In this document: positions 29,502 to 38,602 of the stretch, one piece after another
Position numbering within the stretch: the first letter of the stretch is position 1
Layout of the letters: every line of letters starts with the position of its first letter
Assembly (NCBI GenBank): GCA_948443805.1
Contig: CAOJUB010000001.1
Coordinates: forward strand, 241,487-305,486
DNA: 64,000 nt
DNA from: an uncultured Clostridia bacterium
GTDB lineage: Bacteria; Bacillota; Clostridia; Oscillospirales; UBA644
Direction of reading: 5' to 3'
Program-made: the position numbers and the translations under genes
The notes under the pieces: model-generated
The model's input: only the letters and a program-made list of their open reading frames with translations
What the model was told of the DNA's origin: nothing
Database searches by the model: none

Positions 29502-31446
29502 GAATCAGTCCGGCTCTTTTTTGCTGTTCCGGTTTTCCGAATTCTTCCAGTTCGGTGGAAAGCGTTTCCCATTCGTCCATTGCCGCCGTTAGAAGAGCTT
29601 CGTTTTTTTCTATGGTCTGCTGAATTTCAGCGACCCGGATATGATCGGAAAAGATTTCCGGTTTTTCCAGTTCTTTTGTCAGCGCTGCCGTTTCCTCTTC
29701 CCAGGCGGCGATATCCTTTTCCAGTTTTGCGATACGCCGTTCTTTTTTCCCTTTTTCTTTTAACGGCGTGGTGAAGCTTTTTTTCAGTTGTTTTTCCGTT
29801 TTTTTCTCGGATGCGGTTGGCTGGGGCTGCACGGCGCTCTTTTTCTTTTCCTCATATTCTGTATAGCCATAGGGGAGGAATGTTGCGCCGTTTTCTTCAA
29901 AAACAATCAGCCGGTCGGCCAGTTTGTTAACGAAATACCGGTCGTGGGAAACAAAAATCAGCGTTCCCTCATAGGCCGCGAGAATATTTTCCAGGGTTTC
30001 TTTTCCGACAATATCCATATGGTTTGTCGGCTCGTCCAGAATCAGCAGATTCGGCCGGCGCTTGAAGATTCGGCAGAGCGCTAAGCGTACTTTTTCTCCT
30101 CCCGAAAGGTTGTCCACGGTTTTGAAAACGTCGTCTCCCGTGAACTGGAACGCGCCGAGCGCTTTTCTTGCTTCGGTCTGGCTCAATCCCGGAAATTCGT
30201 CCCAGAAATAATCCAGAAGCGTTTTATTTGAGGTGATCTGCGCCATTTGCTGGTCGAAGTATCCGGGCTGTACCCGAAGCCCGTAAGCATAGCTGCCGGA
30301 AAGGGGGGAGAGTTTTCCCGTCAGCGTCTTTAACAGTGTTGATTTCCCCGTTCCGTTTGCGCCGATAATGGCTAGTTTCTGCCCGCGGAACAATTCAAAA
30401 TCAAGCGTTGCCAGCGGCTGTTCCGGCTGATAACCGACGGCAAGCTTGGTTGCCTGAAGCACTGTTTTGACACTTTCTTCTTTAGGCTGAAAATCGGCGT
30501 GGAAAGTCTTCAGGTCATATTTGTTGGGCGCATCGATAATTTGCATATGTTCAATTTGCTTCATTTTGGAAAAAGCCATGGAGGCTTTTGTCGGTTTATA
30601 TTTGAACCGTTCTACAATCCGGTTAAGCCGTTCGATTTCTTTGCGCTGGGCTTCATGGTCTTTGAGCTGCTTTTCATAATTTTCCCGTTTCCGGCGGGTA
30701 AAATCGGTAAAATTGCCCGGGTATCGTGTGGTAACGCCGTATTCGATCTCATAAACAACGTTAACGGTTTTATCCAGAAACATCCGGTCATGCGAAACGA
30801 TGACCATGGATTTTTTATAATTTTTCAGATACTCTTCCAGCCATTCGACGGTTTGCACGTCAAGATGATTGGTCGGTTCATCGAGCAGAAGGATGTCCGG
30901 TTTACTCAGCAGCAGTTTAATGAGGGCTATTTTTGTCCGCTGCCCTCCGGAGAAATCTGAAAGCGGTTTTTGCTTGTCTTCTTCCGTGAAACCGAATTTT
31001 TTGATTGCCGTTTCATATTCCTTTTTATAGGAATACCCGCCGAGGAATTCAAACCGGTCCATCATGTCCGAATAGGCGGCGACGGTCTCTTTACTGCTGT
31101 CGGTATGCAGTTTTTCCGCGGTTTGGCTGATTTTTTGTTCCAGATCCAGCAGAGTCTGGTAAACTTTTTTGATTTCGTCTATCATCCGCACCGTATTGTC
31201 GGTAAAGGCGATCTGTTCGAGATAACCGACGACTGGATTGCCGCTTTTTGTCACCGCTAATTTTCCCTCGCCGGTTCCTTCCGAAAGGGTGATTTGATTG
31301 GTCAGCACTCTCAGCAGCGTGGTTTTCCCACAGCCGTTTCGGCCAACGATCGCGATTTTTTCTTTCTCCCGAATTTCAAAATTGATTTCTTCCAGAACGG
31401 TATCGGCTCCGTAACTAACCGAACCGTTGACAATCTGATAAAACAT
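29488..31446 (-). CDS. ABC-F family ATP-binding cassette protein
   Basis: Two ABC domains (IVGRNGCGKTTLL / IIGANGTGKSTLL; LSDFSGGQRTKIALIKLLL / NLSGGEKVRLALCRI), no TM, C-terminal coiled coil. Confidence 0.94.
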   Translation of the reverse strand: MFYQIVNGSVSYGADTVLEEINFEIREKEKIAIVGRNGCGKTTLLRVLTNQITLSEGTGEGKLAVTKSGNPVVGYLEQIAFTDNTVRMIDEIKKVYQTLLDLEQKISQTAEKLHTDSSKETVAAYSDMMDRFEFLGGYSYKKEYETAIKKFGFTEEDKQKPLSDFSGGQRTKIALIKLLLSKPDILLLDEPTNHLDVQTVEWLEEYLKNYKKSMVIVSHDRMFLDKTVNVVYEIEYGVTTRYPGNFTDFTRRKRENYEKQLKDHEAQRKEIERLNRIVERFKYKPTKASMAFSKMKQIEHMQIIDAPNKYDLKTFHADFQPKEESVKTVLQATKLAVGYQPEQPLATLDFELFRGQKLAIIGANGTGKSTLLKTLTGKLSPLSGSYAYGLRVQPGYFDQQMAQITSNKTLLDYFWDEFPGLSQTEARKALGAFQFTGDDVFKTVDNLSGGEKVRLALCRIFKRRPNLLILDEPTNHMDIVGKETLENILAAYEGTLIFVSHDRYFVNKLADRLIVFEENGATFLPYGYTEYEEKKKSAVQPQPTASEKKTEKQLKKSFTTPLKEKGKKERRIAKLEKDIAAWEEETAALTKELEKPEIFSDHIRVAEIQQTIEKNEALLTAAMDEWETLSTELEEFGKPEQQKRAGLIHENN

Positions 31447-31584
31447 TTTCTTCTCCGATTTTTTTGACGATATGATAATTTAAAAAAGATGCTTGCAGTT
31501 TTCTTTATTATATGCTATAATGTTCCAAAAGTCAAGTCTGCCGGCTTGCAAGCCGGGGCAAAATCTGGCTTTTGGAGAAAGAAA

Positions 31585-32742
31585 ATGACGTTTTTACTGG
31601 TTCTGATCTATCTTTCCTTTATCAGCCTGGGGTTGCCGGACTCGCTGCTTGGCAGCGCATGGCCGGTCATGTATGCCGATTTTTCAGCGCCGATCTCTTT
31701 TGCCGGCGCGATTGCTATGACGGTTTCGGTCGGGACGGTGGTGTCCAGTTTTTGGAGTTCTCGGCTGATTTCCTGGTTCGGTACAGCGAAGGTCACCGCT
31801 GTCAGCGTGGCGATGACAGGGCTTTCCCTGATCGGTTTTTCGTTCGCAGGACAAATCTGGCTGCTCTTTTTATTTGCCGTTCCTTTGGGGTTTGGCGCCG
31901 GTTCGGTTGATGCGGCCTTAAATAATTTTGTTGCGCTGCATTATAAGGCGAAGCATATGAACTGGCTGCACTGCTTCTGGGGGATCGGCGCGACTGCCGG
32001 TCCGGTGGTGATGGCTTTTTGGATCTCGGCCGGCAGCTGGCGCGGCGGTTACGGAACGGTCGCCCTGATTCAGTGTCTGCTCGCCGCGGTTCTGTTTGCA
32101 ACATTGCCTGCCTGGAAAAAGGTATCTTCTTTGCCCGGCGGGGCGGAAGAAAAACCGTTTCGGCATATCCCAGCGAATCAGATTCTGCAAATTCCGCTTG
32201 CCAAGCCGATGTTTGTTTCTCTTTTTTGCTATTGTGCGGTTGAAACCACCGTTGGTTTGTGGAGTGCGAGTTTTTCTTCGGTTCTTTACGGTGTTTCTCA
32301 GAAAATTGCCGCTTCCTATGCCGCCGCTTTTTATTTCGGCATTACGGCGGGGCGTGCGGCTGCCGGATTTCTTTCGGTAAAATGGGGCAATTTTCAGATG
32401 ATCCGTCTCGGTCAGGCGCTGATCGGCGCCGGGCTTCTGTTTTTGCTGGTTCCGGTTGGGCTTTGGCGGATTCCGGTGGGGTTGGTTCTGATTGGGCTTG
32501 GCTGTGCGCCGATTTATCCGGCGATGCTGCACCAGACGCCGAAAACATTCGGTGAAGAAAATTCGCAGGCTATGATGGGGATTCAGATGGCGAGCGCGTA
32601 TATCGGTTCTTCTCTGATGCCGCCGGTTTTCGGTTTTTTGTCTTCTTTTTTCAGTATGCGCCTTTTTCCTTTCTTTGTTGCGGTGGCGCTTCTTCTGATG
32701 ACGTTTTGCACCGAAATTGTCCGCCGCCGGACAGCAACTTGA
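31585..32742 (+). CDS. MFS transporter
   Basis: About 12 hydrophobic segments; ISLGLPDSLLGSAWPVMYADF...GFGAGSVDAALNNFVALHYKAKHMNWLHCFWGIGATAGP. Confidence 0.9.
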   Translation: MTFLLVLIYLSFISLGLPDSLLGSAWPVMYADFSAPISFAGAIAMTVSVGTVVSSFWSSRLISWFGTAKVTAVSVAMTGLSLIGFSFAGQIWLLFLFAVPLGFGAGSVDAALNNFVALHYKAKHMNWLHCFWGIGATAGPVVMAFWISAGSWRGGYGTVALIQCLLAAVLFATLPAWKKVSSLPGGAEEKPFRHIPANQILQIPLAKPMFVSLFCYCAVETTVGLWSASFSSVLYGVSQKIAASYAAAFYFGITAGRAAAGFLSVKWGNFQMIRLGQALIGAGLLFLLVPVGLWRIPVGLVLIGLGCAPIYPAMLHQTPKTFGEENSQAMMGIQMASAYIGSSLMPPVFGFLSSFFSMRLFPFFVAVALLLMTFCTEIVRRRTAT

Positions 32743-32767
32743 CATTTTTATACAGGAATGGTATAAT
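32739..32767 (+). promoter_or_regulatory. Promoter at the head of the repeat element upstream of the fucO-like gene
   Basis: TTGACA - 17 bp - TATAAT. Confidence 0.75.
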
Positions 32768-32990
32768 AAAAAACAGCAAGCTGTTCTTATGAAAAAAGCG
32801 TTTCAACCATCCGGTTGAAAATCCGTTCCGGATGCCCGCTTTTTTCTGGTGCGAAATTCATGTGGTATCATATACGCAGAATGTCTTGCAGCGCAAAACT
32901 TTGCGGCTTTGCCTCAGGAATGAATCACCGCATAAAAATGCCTCTGCAAGCATTTTTGCTTATAATAATCAAGAACAGCAAGCTTTTTCT
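32761..32990 (+). repeat. Interspersed modular repeat, copy 1 (hairpin, three-helix cloverleaf type I, GGTGCGAAATTCATG block, inverted-repeat tail)
   Basis: Shares AACAGCAAGCTGTTCTT, GTTTCAACC-N4-GGTTGAAAATCCG-N3-CGGAT, CGCTTTTTTCTGGTGCGAAATTC, ATACGCAGAA and GGCTTTGCC with 40.80-41.28 kb. Confidence 0.85.
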
Positions 32991-33061
32991 CTGGGGTTGG
33001 TATATTCCGGAAATTTCCGGAAATGATGGCAATAGAAATTAAAGAAAAAGGAGAGATTCCT

Positions 33062-34210
33062 ATGGCAAACAGATTTGTACTCAACGAAACTTCTTATCAC
33101 GGCGCCGGGGCGATCGGTTCGATTCCCGACGAGATCAAAGCCCGGGGCTTTCAGAAGGTTTTTGTCGCCTCTGATCCGGATCTGATCAAATTCGGCGTGA
33201 CGAAAAAAGTGACGGATCTTCTGGAACAGGCCGGGATTTCCTATGAACTGTTTTCTGAGATCAAGGCGAACCCCACAATCGCCAATGTCAAAGCCGGCGT
33301 TTCTGCTTTTCAGGCCTGCGGTGCGGACTGTATTGTGGCTATTGGCGGCGGTTCGTCGATGGATACGGCGAAGGCTGTTGGCATTATTGTAACCAACCCG
33401 GAATTTGCCGATGTCGTCAGTCTGGAAGGGGTTGCGCCGACAAAAAATCCGGCTGTGCCGATTATTGCAGTCCCCACTACCGCCGGAACGGCTGCGGAAG
33501 TTACCATTAACTATGTTATTACCGATGAAGAAAAAAACCGGAAAATGGTTTGCGTGGATGTTCATGATATTCCGGTCATCGCCGTGGTGGATCCCGATAT
33601 GATGGCGACGATGCCCAAAGGTCTTACCGCCGCGACCGGTATGGATGCGCTTACACACGCGATTGAGGGTTATATTACAAAAGGGGCTTGGGCTCTTTCG
33701 GATATGTTCCATTTGGAGGCCATCCGGATCATTGCCAAAAATCTTCGCGGCGCGGTCGCCAATACGCCGGAAGGGCGCGAAGGCATGGCTCTCGGTCAGT
33801 ATGTCGCCGGTATGGGCTTTTCCAATGTCGGGCTGGGTATCGTTCATTCAATGGCGCATCCGCTCGGCGCGCTCTATGATACGCCGCATGGCGTAGCTAA
33901 TGCGATTATTCTGCCGACGGTGATGGAATACAATGCGCCGGAAACCGGGGATAAATATAAATATATCGCGCAGGCTATGGGGGTAGAAGGAACCGAGGCC
34001 ATGTCGGTGGAAGAATACCGGAAAGCCGCAGTCGATGCTGTCAGACAGCTTTCTGCCGACGTCGGTATTCCGGCCGATCTGAAAGAAATCGTCAAGGAAG
34101 AGGATATTCCTTTCCTTTCCCAGTCGGCGTACGACGATGCCTGCCGTCCGGGGAATCCGAGAGATACCAGTGTAGAAGAGATTTCCGAGCTGTATCGTTC
34201 TCTTCTGTAA
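33062..34210 (+). CDS. fucO: Iron-containing alcohol dehydrogenase, lactaldehyde reductase-like
   Basis: MANRFVLNETSYHGAGAIGSIPDEIKARGFQKVFVASDPDLIKFGV...AIGGGSSMDTAKAVGII...GLGIVHSMAHPLGALYDTPHGVANAI. Confidence 0.85.
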   Translation: MANRFVLNETSYHGAGAIGSIPDEIKARGFQKVFVASDPDLIKFGVTKKVTDLLEQAGISYELFSEIKANPTIANVKAGVSAFQACGADCIVAIGGGSSMDTAKAVGIIVTNPEFADVVSLEGVAPTKNPAVPIIAVPTTAGTAAEVTINYVITDEEKNRKMVCVDVHDIPVIAVVDPDMMATMPKGLTAATGMDALTHAIEGYITKGAWALSDMFHLEAIRIIAKNLRGAVANTPEGREGMALGQYVAGMGFSNVGLGIVHSMAHPLGALYDTPHGVANAIILPTVMEYNAPETGDKYKYIAQAMGVEGTEAMSVEEYRKAAVDAVRQLSADVGIPADLKEIVKEEDIPFLSQSAYDDACRPGNPRDTSVEEISELYRSLL

Positions 34211-34243
34211 AAAAAATTTGATTTTTTAATGGTTTGAAGAAAG

Positions 34244-34274
34244 TCCGCCGCAAAGAACAGCGGCGGATTTTTTA
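34244..34274 (+). terminator. Intrinsic terminator
   Basis: TCCGCCGC-AAAGAACA-GCGGCGGA then TTTTTT. Confidence 0.88.
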
Positions 34275-34397
34275 TTATAAATATTTAGGTTTCTTTGTTT
34301 TGTAACATAAAAATTCGGAAAAATTCATGTTTTTGTGTTACCCTTAATCATCAAATAGTTTTCTATAAAAGATATGATTTTGAAACGGGGTGTTTTT

Positions 34398-35315
34398 TTG
34401 TTTACCGCCGATTCGATAAAAAAAGATTTGGCTTCTTCACGCCGTAAAAAAGTGATTCTTGACAGTGATGCGTTTAATGAAATCGACGATCAGTATGCCA
34501 TCGTTCATCTTTTGACTTCACCTGGCCAGTGCGACTTGCTGGGGATTTGTGCTACGCCTTATTTGAATGACCGGAGCGTTTCGGCTGCGGACGGGGAAAG
34601 AAAAAGCTATGATGAGATTGTTAAGCTTTTATCCTTGACGTGTGAAAATACGGAATTGCCGGTTCTGCACGGCTCGGCAAATTTTTTATCCGACCGTTAT
34701 ACGCCAGAACCTTCTGAAGCGGCCGATTGGATGATTCAGACCGTCAAGAAATATCCGGAGGAACCGGTTTATATTGTGGCGCTGGGGGCAATCACCAATG
34801 TGGCATCGGCTTTTTTGAAAGCGCCGGAGATTCGCGAAAATACGGTTGTTATCTGGCTTGGCGCCAACCTTCCCGAAGTGGGAAAAAATATCGATGAATT
34901 TAATCTTCGTGAAGATATTTCGGCCGGTCAGGTATTGTTTGACAGCGGCGCGGTCATTGTTCTTCTGCCGATGGCAGTGACGGCGAATGTGTATATCGCG
35001 CAGACCGAAATGAAAGATTTTCTGCAGCGGTCTTCGCTTCCGGTTTGTTCTTATCTGCATGAGGAATGGTGCGGCTATATGGGGGAAGAGGCGCACGGAA
35101 AGGTGATCTGGGATCTTGCCGGGTCGGGCGCTGCCGCTGTTCCCGGATGTTGCCGTTTTGAGATTCTTCCCACCCCTGCGCTCGGTGATGATTCCGAATA
35201 TGTGCGGCGGGAAACCGAAAACCAGATGCTGATGCTCCGCGAAATCGACGCGCCGCGTATTTTTTCTGATTTATTCGGTAAAATGGAACAGGCGGTCCGG
35301 AGGTATTCCAAATAG
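34398..35315 (+). CDS. Nucleoside hydrolase family protein (paralog 1)
   Basis: KKVILDSDAFNEIDDQYAIVHLL...VYIVALGAITNVASAFLKAPEI...VVIWLGANLPEVGKNIDEFNLREDISAGQVLFDSG. Confidence 0.85.
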   Translation: MFTADSIKKDLASSRRKKVILDSDAFNEIDDQYAIVHLLTSPGQCDLLGICATPYLNDRSVSAADGERKSYDEIVKLLSLTCENTELPVLHGSANFLSDRYTPEPSEAADWMIQTVKKYPEEPVYIVALGAITNVASAFLKAPEIRENTVVIWLGANLPEVGKNIDEFNLREDISAGQVLFDSGAVIVLLPMAVTANVYIAQTEMKDFLQRSSLPVCSYLHEEWCGYMGEEAHGKVIWDLAGSGAAAVPGCCRFEILPTPALGDDSEYVRRETENQMLMLREIDAPRIFSDLFGKMEQAVRRYSK

Positions 35316-35342
35316 AAAGGCTGAAAAGAAAGGGTTTTTATT

Positions 35343-36260
35343 ATGTATTCGATAGAAAAAGTTCTGGCGGATCTTCGTTCGGAACGGAAGAAAAAGGTTA
35401 TTATTGATTCTGATACCTATAATGAAATCGATGATCAGTTTGCCATTGCGCATCTGATGCAGACGCAGGACCGGGTAGAGATTTGCGGTATGACTGCGGC
35501 GCCGTTTTATAATTGGCGAAGTGATTCGTTCGGCGATGGCGCGAGACGAAGCTTTGAAGAGATGATTAAGATCCGGTCGCTGGTCGATCCGTTTTCCGAA
35601 ATTCCGGTTCGGATGGGGTCGGCTTGCCAGATGCCGGATATCAGAACCGCAGTTTCGTCTCCGGCCGCAGATTTTATCATCGAGACGGCCAGAATGATGA
35701 CGGACGAACCGCTGTATCTTTTAGGTATCGGCGCGCCGACGAATATTGCATCGGCTTTGGTGAAAGCACCGGATATTATTGATAAAGTGGTTGTCGTCTG
35801 GCTTGGCGGCAATGAAGTGAAGCTGGAAAGCAATGCCGGAGAATTTAATATGGATCAGGATTTCAATGCAACGCGGGTTCTTTTTGAAAGCGATGTTGCG
35901 TTGGTGCAGTATCCTGCCAATTGCGTGACCTCCACGCTTTGGATCAACGAAAATACCATGCGGGAGGAACTGACGGCGGGAGAGAATCCGCTCTGCTCCT
36001 ATCTGCACCGTTTTTTCCTCTGGCTCAAGGGCGAAAAGGAAAATTACGGCCGGATTATCTGGGATATTGCCGGAAGCGGATGCTTTACCGTGCCGGAGGC
36101 TACGACCTTTTTGATTCAGGAAAAACCGGCGCTTCATCCGCAGGATTATACCTATGATTTTTCATCCTGCGGCGGAAAAAAGATGATATATGCCGATGCA
36201 ATTGATCCGCATGGTATTATCCGGGATATGTTTGAAAGGATCAAAAAGATCGGAAAATGA
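35343..36260 (+). CDS. Nucleoside hydrolase family protein (paralog 2)
   Basis: KKVIIDSDTYNEIDDQFAIAHLM...LYLLGIGAPTNIASALVKAPDIIDKVVVVWLGGNEVKLESNAGEFNMDQDFNATRVLFESD; collinear with paralog 1. Confidence 0.86.
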   Translation: MYSIEKVLADLRSERKKKVIIDSDTYNEIDDQFAIAHLMQTQDRVEICGMTAAPFYNWRSDSFGDGARRSFEEMIKIRSLVDPFSEIPVRMGSACQMPDIRTAVSSPAADFIIETARMMTDEPLYLLGIGAPTNIASALVKAPDIIDKVVVVWLGGNEVKLESNAGEFNMDQDFNATRVLFESDVALVQYPANCVTSTLWINENTMREELTAGENPLCSYLHRFFLWLKGEKENYGRIIWDIAGSGCFTVPEATTFLIQEKPALHPQDYTYDFSSCGGKKMIYADAIDPHGIIRDMFERIKKIGK

Positions 36261-36793
36261 AAACGCTGTTACATATTTGCTGTGCGCCCTGTTCGCTGAT
36301 GTGTATTGAATCTCTCCGCAAAGAGGGCCGGGAGGTTTCCGGATTCTGGTATAATCCGAATATTCATCCTTTTACCGAATACCGATCCCGCCGGGAAACG
36401 CTGAAAACCTATGCGGCGGAAATCGGTATGCCGCTGTTTTTGCGTGATGAATACGGCCTTCGTCATTTTCTTTCGTCTGTTTATCCTGCAATGGAAAATC
36501 GCTGCGCAACCTGTTATTCCCTGCGCCTTTTTGCATCTGCGGCTTTTGCGAAAGAGAACGGCTTTGATTCGTTTACCACATCGCTTCTGATCAGCCCGTA
36601 TCAGAATTTTGAGCAGATTCTTCAGACCGGCCGGCTTGCCGGCGATCAATACGGCGTCCGGTTTCTGGAACGGGATTTCCGGCCGCTTTTTCGTGAAGGA
36701 CAGCAGCGCGCAAGGGAAAAAGGGTTTTATATGCAGAAATACTGCGGCTGCATTTTCAGTGAAGAAGAACGGTATTGTAAAAAGAAAAAATAA
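36257..36793 (+). CDS. queH: Epoxyqueuosine reductase QueH
   Basis: MKTLLHICCAPCSLMCIESLR...FWYNPNIHPFTEYRSRRETLKTYA...RCATCYSLRLFASAAFAKENGFDSFTTSLLISPYQNFEQI...QKYCGCIFSEEER. Confidence 0.95.
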   Translation: MKTLLHICCAPCSLMCIESLRKEGREVSGFWYNPNIHPFTEYRSRRETLKTYAAEIGMPLFLRDEYGLRHFLSSVYPAMENRCATCYSLRLFASAAFAKENGFDSFTTSLLISPYQNFEQILQTGRLAGDQYGVRFLERDFRPLFREGQQRAREKGFYMQKYCGCIFSEEERYCKKKK

Positions 36794-36883
36794 TCATGAT
36801 ACATTTTTTTGCTTTTCTTGTTTATCAAGCTTTTGCCTGCAAAGGTAAAAAGCGTTTTATATAATTCTAAGGAGGAAAAACAC

Positions 36884-37561
36884 ATGCAGTACAAAATTGA
36901 AGGAACGCCGCTTCCTGTGGTAATCTGTAATCTTGCGGCGGGAGAAACAATGATTACCGAAAAGGGTTCGATGAGTTGGATGAGCCCGAACATGAAGATG
37001 GAAACGACCAGCAACGGCGGCGTCGGAAAGGCGATCGGCCGGATGTTTGCCGGCGAATCCTTTTTTCAGAATCGCTATACGGCGATGGGCGGCGCGGGAC
37101 TGATTGCATTTGCTTCGTCTTTCCCGGGTTCGATCATCCCGATGCAGATTACGCCGGATAAACCGATGATCGTACAGAAATCTGGTTTCCTTGCCAGTGA
37201 ATCGACGGTGGAACTGTCGGTTTTCTTTCAGAAAAAAATCGCCTCCGGATTTTTCGGCGGCGAGGGTTTTATCATGCAGAAACTCAGCGGTTCAGGGCTG
37301 GCTTTTCTGGAAATTGACGGCCATGTTATGGAATATACGCTGGAAGCGGGGCAGGAAATTATTGTGGATACCGGTTATCTTGCTGCGATGGACGCGACCT
37401 GCAGTGTAGAAGTCCGGACGGTTCCCGGCCTGAAGAATATGTTTTTTGGCGGAGAAGGATTCTTTAACACGGCGGTAAAAGGCCCCGGTAAAGTTTATTT
37501 GCAGACCATGCCGATTAGTTCTGTTGCCGGCGCGATCAGCGGTGTTTTGCCGAGGAAATAA
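36884..37561 (+). CDS. TIGR00266/AIM24 family protein
   Basis: MITEKGSMSWMSPNMKMETTSNGGVGKAIGRMFAGESFFQNRYTAMGGAGLIAFASSFPGSIIPMQI...FFGGEGFIMQKLSGSGLAFLEIDG. Confidence 0.9.
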   Translation: MQYKIEGTPLPVVICNLAAGETMITEKGSMSWMSPNMKMETTSNGGVGKAIGRMFAGESFFQNRYTAMGGAGLIAFASSFPGSIIPMQITPDKPMIVQKSGFLASESTVELSVFFQKKIASGFFGGEGFIMQKLSGSGLAFLEIDGHVMEYTLEAGQEIIVDTGYLAAMDATCSVEVRTVPGLKNMFFGGEGFFNTAVKGPGKVYLQTMPISSVAGAISGVLPRK

Positions 37562-37592
37562 AGTTCTGTTTGCAATCAGCAGATTGTTTTTG

Positions 37593-37632
37593 CAGGAAGC
37601 GAGGGGTGTCTCTTCGCTTCCTGCTTTTTTTG
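37593..37632 (+). terminator. Intrinsic terminator
   Basis: GCAGGAAGCGA...TCGCTTCCTGC then TTTTTTT. Confidence 0.88.
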
Positions 37633-37790
37633 AAAAAAGACGCTTTTTCGGTTCGGGTTTTTCCGATGTTTAAAAATGCTTTTTCAGGGCATAGTATGAT
37701 TGTAAAAATCCGGCGTTTTTGCCAGGGACGAAAGCTGGGTGGGTTCTTTCCCTTCCGTGCCGGAAAAAGAAGAAAGTAGGGGGAAAAACG

Positions 37791-37988
37791 ATGATACGGG
37801 GGATTCATAAAAATATTATAACCATTACCGATACCGGAAGCGATATTTTTGAAGAAGCTATTTTTATTTTAAAACCGCAGAAAAAAGTTTTTGGTCGGCG
37901 GGCGCTGAAGCGGGAAGCCCTGCGCATTATGAATGAAAAAAGTAATGTATTTCTTCGAAAAGACGGTTCTTTTGGTTCCGAGCCTTAA
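37791..37988 (+). CDS. Small hypothetical protein (65 aa)
   Basis: ATG after AGGGGGA; MIRGIHKNIITITDTGSDIFEEAIFILKPQKKVFGRRALKREALRIMNEKSNVFLRKDGSFGSEP. Confidence 0.6.
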   Translation: MIRGIHKNIITITDTGSDIFEEAIFILKPQKKVFGRRALKREALRIMNEKSNVFLRKDGSFGSEP

Positions 37989-38602
37989 TTTTGTTTAGTT
38001 TGCACAAAGCAAAATTCTTTAATCTTCGGTCTTCTTTGTCTGAATCGGTTGTTTATAGCTTTACAATGGGGATTTTCGGTATACATTGACCGGTTGTTGA
38101 AAAGTCTGTTGAAAACGTTCAAAACCATTGAAATGAAGGGTTTTAGAATATTAAAGGACATTGCTTGACAAAATTTATATGCAATTTGTAAAGGGAATTA
38201 CTTGCTTTAATAATTATTGATATAGTAATAAAAATAAGGTTTTTGTCTGTTTGCGGACAACTTTGTTTTTTAGATAAAAATGCTTTACAAAAATGAAATT
38301 TTGTATCTCCTTGTCGAAATCTTTTGTTTGTCTGTTGATAACTCTGTTGATAACGTTCAAAACCCCCTATTTTTGAGGGGTTTTAAGGTGATTTTTTCCT
38401 TTTTCGGGGTTTTCGTTTCAAAAAATTCACTTTTTAGACTTCTTCAAATATAGGGGGTTTTGGCAAAAAAACAGAAATTTGTGCAATTTGACTACTTGAC
38501 AAAACGGCTCCTTTCATTTTTCGTTTTTCTCGTTATTTTCTCTGACAAAACCGATGAAAAACAGGGGATTTTTTTGTCTGACCCGGTTCTCCTTTTTTCT
38601 TT

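Noticed and set aside
29488-31446. ABC-F as an antibiotic-resistance (ARE) determinant
   Set aside because: The long linker and C-terminal coiled coil look like housekeeping Uup/YdiF-type ABC-F; no nearby resistance or leader-peptide evidence.
38206-38235. Possible dif/Xer site (ACTTGCTTTAATAATTATTGAT)
   Set aside because: The left half resembles the Firmicutes dif XerC arm, but the right half does not match TTATGTAAACT. Not supportable by eye.
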